Assembly: GCA_003641675.1 (NCBI GenBank)
Contig: QNBI01000013.1
Location: 1 to 13,454 of the forward strand
DNA: 13,454 nucleotides
Origin: Spirochaetota bacterium
GTDB lineage: Bacteria; Spirochaetota; Spirochaetia; SZUA-6
Direction of reading: 5' to 3'
Both the position numbers and the translations under genes were made by a program. Shown piece by piece: positions 1 to 6,956 of the stretch (the first letter of the stretch is position 1; every line of letters starts with the position of its first letter). The notes below the pieces were generated by a model. It ran no database searches. It saw nothing but the letters and a program-made list of their open reading frames with translations, and was not told the DNA's origin.

Positions 1-885
1 GACAGGGTGCTCATAGGCGAAGTTGCGCTTGAGCCGCCAGACTACTTAAAAGGAGCAGAGAAAGCAGCAGCCTACCTCGGTGAAGCCGAGGACGGCCTCC
101 ATGCAGCTTTCAACTTTTCCTTTATGTATTCAAAGTTCAGTGCGGAAAAGTTCAAAGGTCAGGTGAAAACGTGGGAAGAGGCTCTAAAAGGAAAGGGCTG
201 GCCGGTTTATGTGCTCTCCAATCATGATGATAGGCGACATTTAAGCCGCTATGCAAAAGGGAAAGAGACTATTCCCAGAGCAAAAGTATTAGCAGCGATG
301 CTCCTTACACTTAAGGGAACCCCGTTTCTTTACTACGGCGAAGAGATAGGAATGAAAAACTTACAGCTAAAGCGGTCGGAACTACTGGATCCTCTGGGAA
401 AGAGATATTGGCCTTTCCACCCGGGCCGCGACGGAGAGAGGACTCCCATGCAGTGGAATGAGAACTTAAACGCAGGTTTTACAACAGGAAAACCGTGGAA
501 TAAGGTTCATCCCGACTATGCAAGCATCAATGTAGAAGCCCAGAATAAAGAGCCCGATTCCATTCTTAACTTTTACAGGAAACTCATCTGGATAAGAAAG
601 AAAAATATTGCCTTAAGGCAGGGAAAATACAGGGAAAACCCGGACTCACCAAAGGGCGTATTTTCATTCTTCCGGGAAACTAATGAAGAGACTCTTCTTG
701 TGGTGCTCAACTTCACGGATAAGAAACGGCGGCTTTCCTTTAACCGTATAAATATGGATAAGCGGAAAATTATTCTGGCGGAACCTAAAACAGAACATAA
801 CCTTTTCCGAGGAAAATGGATTAACATAGCGCCGTACGGCGTTCTTATACTTAAATTTATTATCCATAACTATAACTTTAAGTAA
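1..885 (+). CDS. GH13 alpha-glucosidase-type enzyme, C-terminal part (5' end outside window)
   Basis: This is the 3' portion of a glycoside hydrolase family 13 enzyme that hydrolyses alpha-glucosidic bonds in maltose, isomaltose-type oligosaccharides or related sugars. The frame is open to the left edge, so the GTG at position 7 is not the true start. The first visible residues, DRVLIGE, are GH13 conserved region III and the Glu coded at 19-21 is the expected acid/base. SNHDDRR follows, with the conserved-region-IV Asp at 226-228 acting as the transition-state stabiliser. The nucleophile Asp (region II) would lie off the window. Segments resembling DPLGKRYWPF, GRDGERTPMQW and AGFTTGKPW are typical of the oligo-1,6-glucosidase/alpha-glucosidase subgroup, and a beta-rich C-terminal domain closes the protein. 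Trehalose-6-phosphate hydrolase or trehalose synthase remain possible. It is the only plus-strand gene and runs convergently into nrdG. Confidence 0.9.
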   Translation, partial: DRVLIGEVALEPPDYLKGAEKAAAYLGEAEDGLHAAFNFSFMYSKFSAEKFKGQVKTWEEALKGKGWPVYVLSNHDDRRHLSRYAKGKETIPRAKVLAAMLLTLKGTPFLYYGEEIGMKNLQLKRSELLDPLGKRYWPFHPGRDGERTPMQWNENLNAGFTTGKPWNKVHPDYASINVEAQNKEPDSILNFYRKLIWIRKKNIALRQGKYRENPDSPKGVFSFFRETNEETLLVVLNFTDKKRRLSFNRINMDKRKIILAEPKTEHNLFRGKWINIAPYGVLILKFIIHNYNFK

Positions 886-1523
886 ACATTCTCCGCATAG
901 CTCTTAAGAATATTCGAAAAATCATTTAGAACTTTATCTTTATAGGGTTTTACGTTATCGACCTGTCTGTACTGCTGGATCACAATATTTTTAGTACCCC
1001 GGAGTATTTTACCCATCTCCGGAAAATCTTCCGGGGAAATGTATTCCGGATACATTGTAATCCTTATTTCATAATTCTCTGTTTTTCTTAGTTCTTCTAT
1101 GGAATTAAGAATAACATCCATCGGAAAATTTAAGTATTTTTCATAGAACAGCGTCTTAAAATCCATCGATATCAAGTCTGCATATGCTGAAATATCTCTA
1201 ATAAAACCCGGACTTGTCCCGTTTGTATCTACCTTTTTTAACAGAGTCGGGAAGGCCGCCGAAAGCCTTATAAAAAAATCCTTAATCTCATCCTGGTACA
1301 ACGAGGGTTCGCCTCCTGTTATAACAACTGCATCTATGAGATTCTGCCGTTTAGTAATGAATTCAAATACACTCCGCTCTGTTATTTTATTGACCCTTCT
1401 CTTTTTAAGAGAAGCATTATGGCAGTAGGCGCAATTAAGATTGCAGCCGCTTACAAAGAGGAGAGTGGATATTTTCTTAGGATAATCAACAAAACTAACC
1501 TTATGGTGTGCGAAAAAATTCAT
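870..1523 (-). CDS. nrdG: anaerobic ribonucleoside-triphosphate reductase activating protein (radical SAM)
   Basis: This radical-SAM activase uses S-adenosylmethionine and a [4Fe-4S] cluster to place the glycyl radical on NrdD. At 217 residues it is the long form, compared with about 154 in E. coli. The cluster motif is C27-x3-C31-x2-C34 within SGCNLNCAYCHN, and a GGEP motif at 70-73 is the SAM-contact element of the fold. The start is an ATG that overlaps the nrdD stop as ATGA, which implies translational coupling, with a weak GGTGA ribosome site inside nrdD. The 3' end overlaps the convergent glucosidase gene by 16 bp. The family also includes pyruvate-formate-lyase activases of similar sequence, but the direct coupling to nrdD settles the assignment. 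Confidence 0.93.
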   Translation of the reverse strand: MNFFAHHKVSFVDYPKKISTLLFVSGCNLNCAYCHNASLKKRRVNKITERSVFEFITKRQNLIDAVVITGGEPSLYQDEIKDFFIRLSAAFPTLLKKVDTNGTSPGFIRDISAYADLISMDFKTLFYEKYLNFPMDVILNSIEELRKTENYEIRITMYPEYISPEDFPEMGKILRGTKNIVIQQYRQVDNVKPYKDKVLNDFSNILKSYAENVYLKL

Positions 1524-3652
1524 TTTTCACCGATACTGATATAGAAATTATTCTCCGCATATCCATCCGGCTGCTCGTTATCCGGTAATGCCAGACCCTC
1601 TATACTGTATTCAACTCTGTTCTTAAACTCCTCTCTTTTCCCCCTGTTCCACGCTTTAACCGGCCTGTAGTATCCCGTTATTCTTGAATAAACTTCACAT
1701 TCTTCGCCGCATTCGGGGCATTTAAAATGTTCTCCCTTTAAATAGCCGTGTATCTTACATACCGAATATGTAGGTGATATGGTATAGTACGGTATTTTAA
1801 AATTAAAGGCTATTCTTTTAACCAGATCACGGGTAACTTCCCAGTCGCCGATACTTTCACCTAAAAATGTATGAAAAACAGTTCCTCCGGTATATTTTCC
1901 CTGAAGAGGTTCCTGCAGCTCTAAAGCGGAGAATATATCCTCCGTATAATCCACAGGAAGATGCGAAGAATTTGTATAATAGGGCACTTTATCTCCGGAA
2001 GTTATTATTAACGGATATTTCTCTTTATCACTCTTTGCAAGCCTGTAGGCAGCCGATTCCGCAGGAGTTGCTTCCAGATTAAAAAGATTACCCGTTTCCT
2101 CCTGATAATCCGCCAGCCTGCCGCGCATATAATCCAGTACTCTAAGCGCGAATGCATGCCCCTCTTTTTCTGCAATACCTTGCCGGATCCATCGTGCATT
2201 TAATGACGCCTCGTTCATCCCAACAAGCCCTATTGTTAGAAAGTGATTATTAAAATCCTTTAAATACCTCTTTGTGTACGGGAAAAATCCCTGACTGCTG
2301 AATTTTTCAATAACCTCTCTTTTTATCATAAGGCTTCTTTTTGCAAGGTCCATAAGCCTGTCTAAATGTATAAAAAAATCATCCTCATTCACGGATGTAT
2401 AAGCAGCCCTGGGAAGATTTATCGTAACAACACCGATAGACCCTGTATACTCATCCGAACCAAAGAGCCCTCCCCCCCTGCGTTTTAGTTCTCTTTTATC
2501 GAGCTGTAATCTACAGCACATACTTCTCACATCTCCCGGCTTAAATTCGGAATTTATGAAATTCTGGAAATACGGGGTTCCGTATTTTGATGTCATCTCA
2601 AAGAGCAGTCTGCTGTTGGGGTTTTCCCAGTTAAAATTCTCCGTAATATTGTATGTGGGAATAGGGTACTGAAAACCTCTCCCGTTATAATCCCCTTCCA
2701 AGTAACATTCCAGCAATGCCCTGTTCACGATATCCATTTCTCTCTGGCATTCGCCGTAGGTAAAATTTGTTTCCTTTCCACCGACAATAGATTTTCGCAA
2801 TTTCATATCCTCAGGTACCACCCAGTCCAGGGTAATATTCGTAAAAGGAGGCTGGGAACCCCATCTGCTCGGTGTGTTTACTCCGAACAGGAACGACTGA
2901 ACAGACTGTTTTACCTGTTTGTAGTTTAAACTGTCTATTTTAACAAAAGGGGCAAGATAGGTATCAAAAGAGCTGAAAGCCTGAGCCCCGGCCCATTCAT
3001 TCTGTAATATACCGAGAAAATTTACCATCTGGTTCACAAGGGTGGATAAGTGCCTGGCAGGGGCGGAAGCCACTCTGCCCTCAACACCGTTTAAACCTTC
3101 CTTTATTAGCTGCTCTATCGACCACCCTGCACAGTAAGGAGCAAGAACACCCAAATCATGGATATGAATATCACCATTTCTGTGTGCAGATGCAATTTCT
3201 CTGTCATATATTTCTTCCAGCCAGTAATTTGCAGTTAAAGCCCCGCTGTTATGCAGTATAAACCCGCCTAAGGAGAAAACCACCGTGCTGTTCTCCTTTA
3301 CCCTCCAGTCCTCCATATTTAAGTAGCTGTCTATTATGCCTTTAAATTCATTAACGGTAGATTTTACTGCCCTTATCTTTTCATGCTGTTTTCTGTAGAG
3401 AATATATGCCTTTGCAGCCTCGGTGAAACCGGAAAGTTCAAGGGTTTTCTCTACACTATCCTGAATATCCTCAATATCAACCGTGTCATTCACAATTCTG
3501 GACCGAAAATCCGCTACAGCTTTCAAAGACAGAAGTTTAATAATCTCCTCATCGTATGGCATATCCGTTGCATTAAATGCTTTCTGTATGGCCGTAGATA
3601 TTTTGCTAATGCTGAACTTAACAACCCTTTCATCTCTTTTTTTTACATACAT
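1520..3652 (-). CDS. nrdD: anaerobic (class III) ribonucleoside-triphosphate reductase
   Basis: This 710-residue glycyl-radical enzyme reduces ribonucleoside triphosphates to deoxyribonucleotides under anoxia, with no need for cobalamin. An ATP-cone allosteric domain occupies roughly residues 3-95. The barrel follows, with C174 in APYCAGW as the likely active-site thiyl cysteine and a C379-C380 pair in MCCRLQLD. The C-terminal part has a four-cysteine zinc site (C632, C645, C648, C652), and the radical glycine is G660 in RITGYYRP. About 27 residues extend past the usual RRV-type end and are unusual in length. The ATG start has a strong GGAGGGG ribosome site 7 nt upstream. It is the first gene of a nrdD-nrdG operon preceded by a B12 riboswitch and terminator-like hairpins, so expression is probably repressed by cobalamin. 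Confidence 0.96.
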   Translation of the reverse strand: MYVKKRDERVVKFSISKISTAIQKAFNATDMPYDEEIIKLLSLKAVADFRSRIVNDTVDIEDIQDSVEKTLELSGFTEAAKAYILYRKQHEKIRAVKSTVNEFKGIIDSYLNMEDWRVKENSTVVFSLGGFILHNSGALTANYWLEEIYDREIASAHRNGDIHIHDLGVLAPYCAGWSIEQLIKEGLNGVEGRVASAPARHLSTLVNQMVNFLGILQNEWAGAQAFSSFDTYLAPFVKIDSLNYKQVKQSVQSFLFGVNTPSRWGSQPPFTNITLDWVVPEDMKLRKSIVGGKETNFTYGECQREMDIVNRALLECYLEGDYNGRGFQYPIPTYNITENFNWENPNSRLLFEMTSKYGTPYFQNFINSEFKPGDVRSMCCRLQLDKRELKRRGGGLFGSDEYTGSIGVVTINLPRAAYTSVNEDDFFIHLDRLMDLAKRSLMIKREVIEKFSSQGFFPYTKRYLKDFNNHFLTIGLVGMNEASLNARWIRQGIAEKEGHAFALRVLDYMRGRLADYQEETGNLFNLEATPAESAAYRLAKSDKEKYPLIITSGDKVPYYTNSSHLPVDYTEDIFSALELQEPLQGKYTGGTVFHTFLGESIGDWEVTRDLVKRIAFNFKIPYYTISPTYSVCKIHGYLKGEHFKCPECGEECEVYSRITGYYRPVKAWNRGKREEFKNRVEYSIEGLALPDNEQPDGYAENNFYISIGEK

Positions 3653-3659
3653 AATAATT

Positions 3660-3666
3660 CCCCTCC
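3660..3666 (-). promoter_or_regulatory. ribosome binding site of nrdD
   Basis: On the minus strand GGAGGGG lies 7 nt before the nrdD ATG. The match to the anti-Shine-Dalgarno sequence and the spacing are strong and fix the nrdD start. Confidence 0.85.
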
Positions 3667-3683
3667 AAAGAATATTTTAGCAC

Positions 3684-3697
3684 CGTGCTTTTGCACA
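3684..3697 (-). other. small hairpin just upstream of the nrdD ribosome site
   Basis: The minus strand reads GTGC-AAAA-GCAC (3696-3685), flanked by a possible T-G pair. It gives a short 4-5 bp stem with an A-rich tetraloop about 18 nt upstream of the Shine-Dalgarno sequence. It might shape access to the ribosome site or protect the processed mRNA, but it is short enough to be chance. Confidence 0.25.
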
Positions 3698-3735
3698 ATT
3701 CCTACACAGCAGTTTCCAGAAATTAAAACTCCGAT

Positions 3736-3775
3736 AAAAAACCCTCTATCCGCATTATCTAAACGAATAGAGGGT
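3736..3775 (-). terminator. intrinsic terminator in the nrdDG leader (riboswitch expression platform)
   Basis: On the minus strand a perfect 9-bp stem, ACCCTCTAT (3775-3767) with ATAGAGGGT (3749-3741), encloses a 17-nt loop and is followed directly by a run of six T (3741-3736). It lies between the cobalamin aptamer and nrdD, in the orientation of nrdD transcription, so it fits premature termination when B12 is bound. A GGAGAGTC segment at 3804-3797 could pair with GACCCTCT at 3776-3769, with one mismatch and one G-U pair, as an antiterminator. That pairing is inference. Confidence 0.75.
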
Positions 3776-3807
3776 CTGTACCCGCCTTAATTAAAAGACT
3801 CTCCTTT

Positions 3808-3842
3808 AAAAAAATAAAACTCATCCTTATCCTCGAGATGAA
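3808..3842 (-). terminator. possible second, weaker terminator hairpin in the nrdDG leader
   Basis: Directly after the B12 aptamer the minus strand can pair TTCATC (3842-3837) with GATGAG (3825-3820), a 6-bp stem counting one T-G pair, with an 11-nt loop. A tract reading TTTTATTTTTTT (3819-3808) follows. The stem is short, but the T-tract is better than that of the downstream hairpin. It may be a tandem terminator or simply an AT-rich linker. Confidence 0.35.
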
Positions 3843-3852
3843 TTCTAAACAC

Positions 3853-4062
3853 AATGCACGGAAAGTATCCTGGCTTAAGGGCTAAAACCTACTCTCCGTG
3901 CCTTCCCATCCTCTGTCATTAATTCGACAGAAAGACAGTGGCATACTACAGATTTCGTTCCCTCTCACAGTGGCGGGTCCGCTCCGGATTCTCACCGGAT
4001 TCCAGTTTAATCTTTTAATAAGAACCGTACACTCATTTAAGTTTTTCAAAGAACCTTTAGAA
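3853..4062 (-). ncRNA. cobalamin (B12/adenosylcobalamin) riboswitch aptamer
   Basis: The minus strand shows the ordered conserved blocks of the cobalamin riboswitch. These are a TTAAAAGA-type segment near 4020-4010, GGTGAGAATCC (3996-3986), GGACCCGCCACTGT (3980-3967), a second GCCACTG (3942-3936), GGGAAGGC (3907-3900), and the B12-box core AGCCAGGATAC (3875-3865). A closing pairing is visible between GCACGGA near 3900-3893 and TCCGTGC (3862-3856). A peripheral hairpin CTGTC/GACAG (3929-3912) fits a variable arm. The outer ends are approximate. The aptamer sits in the leader of nrdDG, followed by terminator hairpins, so B12 binding probably stops transcription into the reductase genes. Known precedent: B12-independent isozymes, including ribonucleotide reductases, are controlled by B12 riboswitches in genomes that also encode the B12-dependent isozyme. 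Confidence 0.93.
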
Positions 4063-4075
4063 ACTAACAAAATTA

Positions 4076-4104
4076 ATCTAAACACTATTTTTGTCTGCTG
4101 TCAA
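4076..4104 (-). promoter_or_regulatory. predicted sigma-70-type promoter of the nrdDG leader
   Basis: On the minus strand a perfect -35 hexamer TTGACA (4104-4099) is followed after 17 nt by TTAGAT (4081-4076), or after 18 nt by TAGATT, as a weaker -10. Transcription would begin near 4069, just upstream of the aptamer, giving a leader of about 415 nt before nrdD. No other promoter as good is seen between the upstream operon and the riboswitch. Confidence 0.6.
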
Positions 4105-4123
4105 GATACATATTTGCATAAAA

Positions 4124-4141
4124 TCCTGATATCTAATCAGA
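4124..4141 (-). terminator. weak candidate terminator at the end of the catabolic operon
   Basis: The minus strand has TCTGAT-TAGAT-ATCAGG, a 6-bp stem including one T-G pair, followed by a poor T-rich run (ATTTTAT). It lies 28 nt past the stop of the molybdenum hydroxylase gene and before the nrdDG promoter, where an operon terminator would be expected. The stem is AT-rich and the tract short, so read-through into the riboswitch leader is possible. Confidence 0.35.
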
Positions 4142-4168
4142 GTTTGTAATTATTGATGACAGTTATTC

Positions 4169-6952
4169 TTACTTACCTGCTATTGCCTTAATAATTTTAT
4201 TAGGAGTCACAGGAATTGAAGTTAGCCATATACCCAGAGCATCGTGTATTGCACTAACAACAGCAGGAGCCACTGCAGAGAGAGGAAGCTCTCCCATCCC
4301 CTTTGCACCATAGGGGCCATCTGCATGAGGATTTTCCACTAGAATGCACTGTATCTCCGGAGTTTGCTTAATCCTCTGAAGGCCTAACCGTCCATAGGAA
4401 GCCGTTATAATTTTTCCATTTTTAATTTTAAACTCTTCGGATAAAGCATAACCGATACCCATCATTACACCGCCTTCCATCTGCCCTTCTACGGCAGCTG
4501 GATTAACAGGCCTTCCCGTATCACTTGCAGAAATTACCTTTAGAACATTTACCCTGCCCGTTTTCTCATTAACTTCCAGCATAACCGCCTGTGCGGAAAA
4601 ACAGTATGCAGCATGAAGCCGGTCTTTACCGGGGTCATATCCTCCCGGAGGCTCCTTAAGGCTAAAATAGGTTTTAGGCGCAGTGTATCTGTATTCATTA
4701 GAAATCTTTATACCCTCTTTTTTTAACCTTAGAGAAAAATTATCCAGAGTTATAATCGGCTCCGGTGAACCTTTTTCATAAAAAGCATCGTCTTTTATTA
4801 GCAACTCTCTGCCTTTGAGATTGTATCTATCTCTTATATAGTTAAAAATCTTCTCCTTCAAATTAAAAGCCATATACTTCACAGCATTACCGGAAACGAA
4901 TGTCTGTCTTGATGCAGTCGTCATCCCTGCATGAGGATCCCGATCGGAGTCTGCAGACTGCACAACAATTTTCGAATAGGGCCAGCCAAGGGTTTCGGAT
5001 GCAATCTGTGCCATAGCGGTATCCGAACCCTGCCCCATATCCACGCTTCCTACCCTTAAAATAAGATATCCGTCATCACTTACTTCTCCGTAAGCACCGC
5101 CGTAATCTTCCATCCCTATCCCAAGTCCTACATTCTTATACGAAGAAGCAATTCCGATTCCTACCTTCCAACCCGGCCTGGTTTTTGGTTTTTCTGCTAA
5201 TCCCAAAGCCTCTTTTACGGCAAGAAGACATGCCTTTGCTCCTACACTGGATTTGATACGCTCTCCTGTCAGCGTAGGGAGCCCCTCTGTAAGTATATTT
5301 CTTAATCGGATATCAAAAGGATCTATATTAAGCTTCTCCGCTATTCTGTTAAGCTGAACCTCGGCTGCAAATGTGACAGGAGGATTACCGAATCCCCGCA
5401 TAGCACATGTCGGATTATTATTCGTATAAACTGCATCGGCTTTAACATCGGCATTTTCAATAGTATACGGTCCCGCGGCAAAACTCACAGACCTCAATAT
5501 TACCGCTTCTTCCGCCGAGGCATACGCCCCTCCATCTGCGAGAATATCCGCCTTAACCGCAGTAATTTTTCCATCCTTCTTTACACCGGTTTTATACTTA
5601 AGAATCTGTGCATTTCTTTTTCCGCTGGTTCTTATCGATTCCCTTCTAGTATAAGTATACTTAACCGGACGGCCTGTTTTTAGAGCTCCGAGTGCAGCTA
5701 TGATATGGACACTAATATCCTCCTTGCCGCCGAATCCTCCTCCTACTGGCATATGTGCAATATGAATATCCTCAGGTTTCATGTTCAAAGCCAGGGCAAT
5801 CTGTTTAATATCATCTTCCGGTCCCTGGCTTCCCACATATATTGTTATTCTTCCGTCTTTCTCTAAAACTGCAGTGCCGGACTCCGGCTCAAGATAGGCA
5901 TGCTCAATAAACTGCGTACGATATTCTCCTTCAAATATCAGATCGGAACTTTTAAATCCTGCAATAATATCTCCTCTGCCGGATTCCATATGTGAAGCAT
6001 TATTTGTTGATTTCCCATTATTATGTATTAAGACTGCATTATTCTTTAAAGCCTCTTCCATAGTTCCCAGAACCGGAAGTAGTTTATATTTGACCCTTAT
6101 TTTCAACACCGCCTCTTCTGCAGCCTTTTCAGTCTCAGCATAAACTGCAGCTACAGCATCACCTGTATAACGGACTTTTTTATCTGCAAGTACAGGTTGA
6201 TCATCAATTATAAGTCCGAAAGCATTTTTACCGGGAATATCCTGAGATGTTAAAATTTTTACAACGCCTTTTACTCTTAGAGCTTCCTTAATATCTATCC
6301 CAAGGATTTCCGCATGCGGGACTTCGCTTCTTAAAACCTTTGCATGGAGCATATTCTTAAAGAAAAGGTCATCCGCATATTTTAACTCGCCTGTAGCTTT
6401 TGCAATTGCATCCACTCTCGGTACGGATTTCCCAAAGGGGTTAGAAATCTGAGGATAGATGTTATCTCTTTTAACCTTAACTTTTCCACTTTTTATAAGA
6501 GAAGCGGCATCTTCAACAGCCTCTATTATTTTAACATAGCCTGTGCATCTGCAGATATTAGGCTGGAGTGCACGCTTAATCTCATCAACATCCGGATCAT
6601 TATTACGATCCAGCAGGGCCTTTGTAGACATAATAAAACCAGGAGTACAAAAACCGCATTGAACGGCACCATGCTTAATATACGAATACTGGATAGCATG
6701 GATGCTTTCATCCGTGCTCAAAGATTCAAGTGTTGTAATCTGCGCACCTTCCAAATCTATCATTTTAGCCATGCATGAGCGTTTTGCTTTCCCGTTAATT
6801 ATTACCGTGCACGCGCCGCAGGAACCATCGTCGCATCCTCTCTTAGCGGCAGTTAAACCAAGCGTTTCCCGTAAATACGAAAGAAGTGTTAGGTTTTTAT
6901 CGCTTATTTCAGGATTATACTCCTGTCCGTTTATTTGTAATTTTACTTTCAT
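4169..6952 (-). CDS. fused [2Fe-2S]/molybdopterin hydroxylase (xanthine dehydrogenase / aldehyde oxidoreductase family)
   Basis: This 927-residue molybdenum hydroxylase inserts water-derived oxygen at a carbon of an N-heterocycle or an aldehyde. Domains in order: plant-type [2Fe-2S] ferredoxin (C40, C45, C48, C60), helical [2Fe-2S] domain (Q98-C99, C102, C134, C136), hammerhead domain from about 183, then the molybdopterin-binding domains. These carry SQGP at 375-378, GGGFGGKED at 404-412, AMRGFG with R519, and GAKGMGE with the expected catalytic Glu E888. There is no FAD domain, so the architecture matches Desulfovibrio aldehyde oxidoreductase and E. coli XdhD rather than complete xanthine dehydrogenase. 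Electrons must leave to a ferredoxin or separate flavoprotein. The start is an ATG four nt after the M20 hydrolase stop. It is the last gene of the eight-gene operon. Substrate unknown; purine or other heterocycle and aldehyde are both open. Confidence 0.92.
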   Translation of the reverse strand: MKVKLQINGQEYNPEISDKNLTLLSYLRETLGLTAAKRGCDDGSCGACTVIINGKAKRSCMAKMIDLEGAQITTLESLSTDESIHAIQYSYIKHGAVQCGFCTPGFIMSTKALLDRNNDPDVDEIKRALQPNICRCTGYVKIIEAVEDAASLIKSGKVKVKRDNIYPQISNPFGKSVPRVDAIAKATGELKYADDLFFKNMLHAKVLRSEVPHAEILGIDIKEALRVKGVVKILTSQDIPGKNAFGLIIDDQPVLADKKVRYTGDAVAAVYAETEKAAEEAVLKIRVKYKLLPVLGTMEEALKNNAVLIHNNGKSTNNASHMESGRGDIIAGFKSSDLIFEGEYRTQFIEHAYLEPESGTAVLEKDGRITIYVGSQGPEDDIKQIALALNMKPEDIHIAHMPVGGGFGGKEDISVHIIAALGALKTGRPVKYTYTRRESIRTSGKRNAQILKYKTGVKKDGKITAVKADILADGGAYASAEEAVILRSVSFAAGPYTIENADVKADAVYTNNNPTCAMRGFGNPPVTFAAEVQLNRIAEKLNIDPFDIRLRNILTEGLPTLTGERIKSSVGAKACLLAVKEALGLAEKPKTRPGWKVGIGIASSYKNVGLGIGMEDYGGAYGEVSDDGYLILRVGSVDMGQGSDTAMAQIASETLGWPYSKIVVQSADSDRDPHAGMTTASRQTFVSGNAVKYMAFNLKEKIFNYIRDRYNLKGRELLIKDDAFYEKGSPEPIITLDNFSLRLKKEGIKISNEYRYTAPKTYFSLKEPPGGYDPGKDRLHAAYCFSAQAVMLEVNEKTGRVNVLKVISASDTGRPVNPAAVEGQMEGGVMMGIGYALSEEFKIKNGKIITASYGRLGLQRIKQTPEIQCILVENPHADGPYGAKGMGELPLSAVAPAVVSAIHDALGIWLTSIPVTPNKIIKAIAGK

Positions 6953-6956
6953 TTCT

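Noticed and set aside
3383..3790. Plus-strand reading frame of 135 codons crossing the start of nrdD
   Set aside because: It runs antisense to the well-supported nrdD N-terminus and its leader terminator and has no domain signal.
3898..4149. Small plus-strand reading frame of 83 codons (and a 67-codon minus-strand one at 3882-4085)
   Set aside because: Both lie over the cobalamin riboswitch, lack ribosome sites and resemble no protein; the conserved RNA blocks explain the sequence.
3653..4168. NrdR box pair upstream of nrdD
   Set aside because: I looked for the acaCwAtATaTwGtgt-type palindromes that often control ribonucleotide reductase genes and saw no convincing pair near the promoter.
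4169..6952. In-frame UGA/selenocysteine in the molybdenum hydroxylase
   Set aside because: The frame is uninterrupted; any selenium in this family would be a cofactor ligand, not a coded residue.
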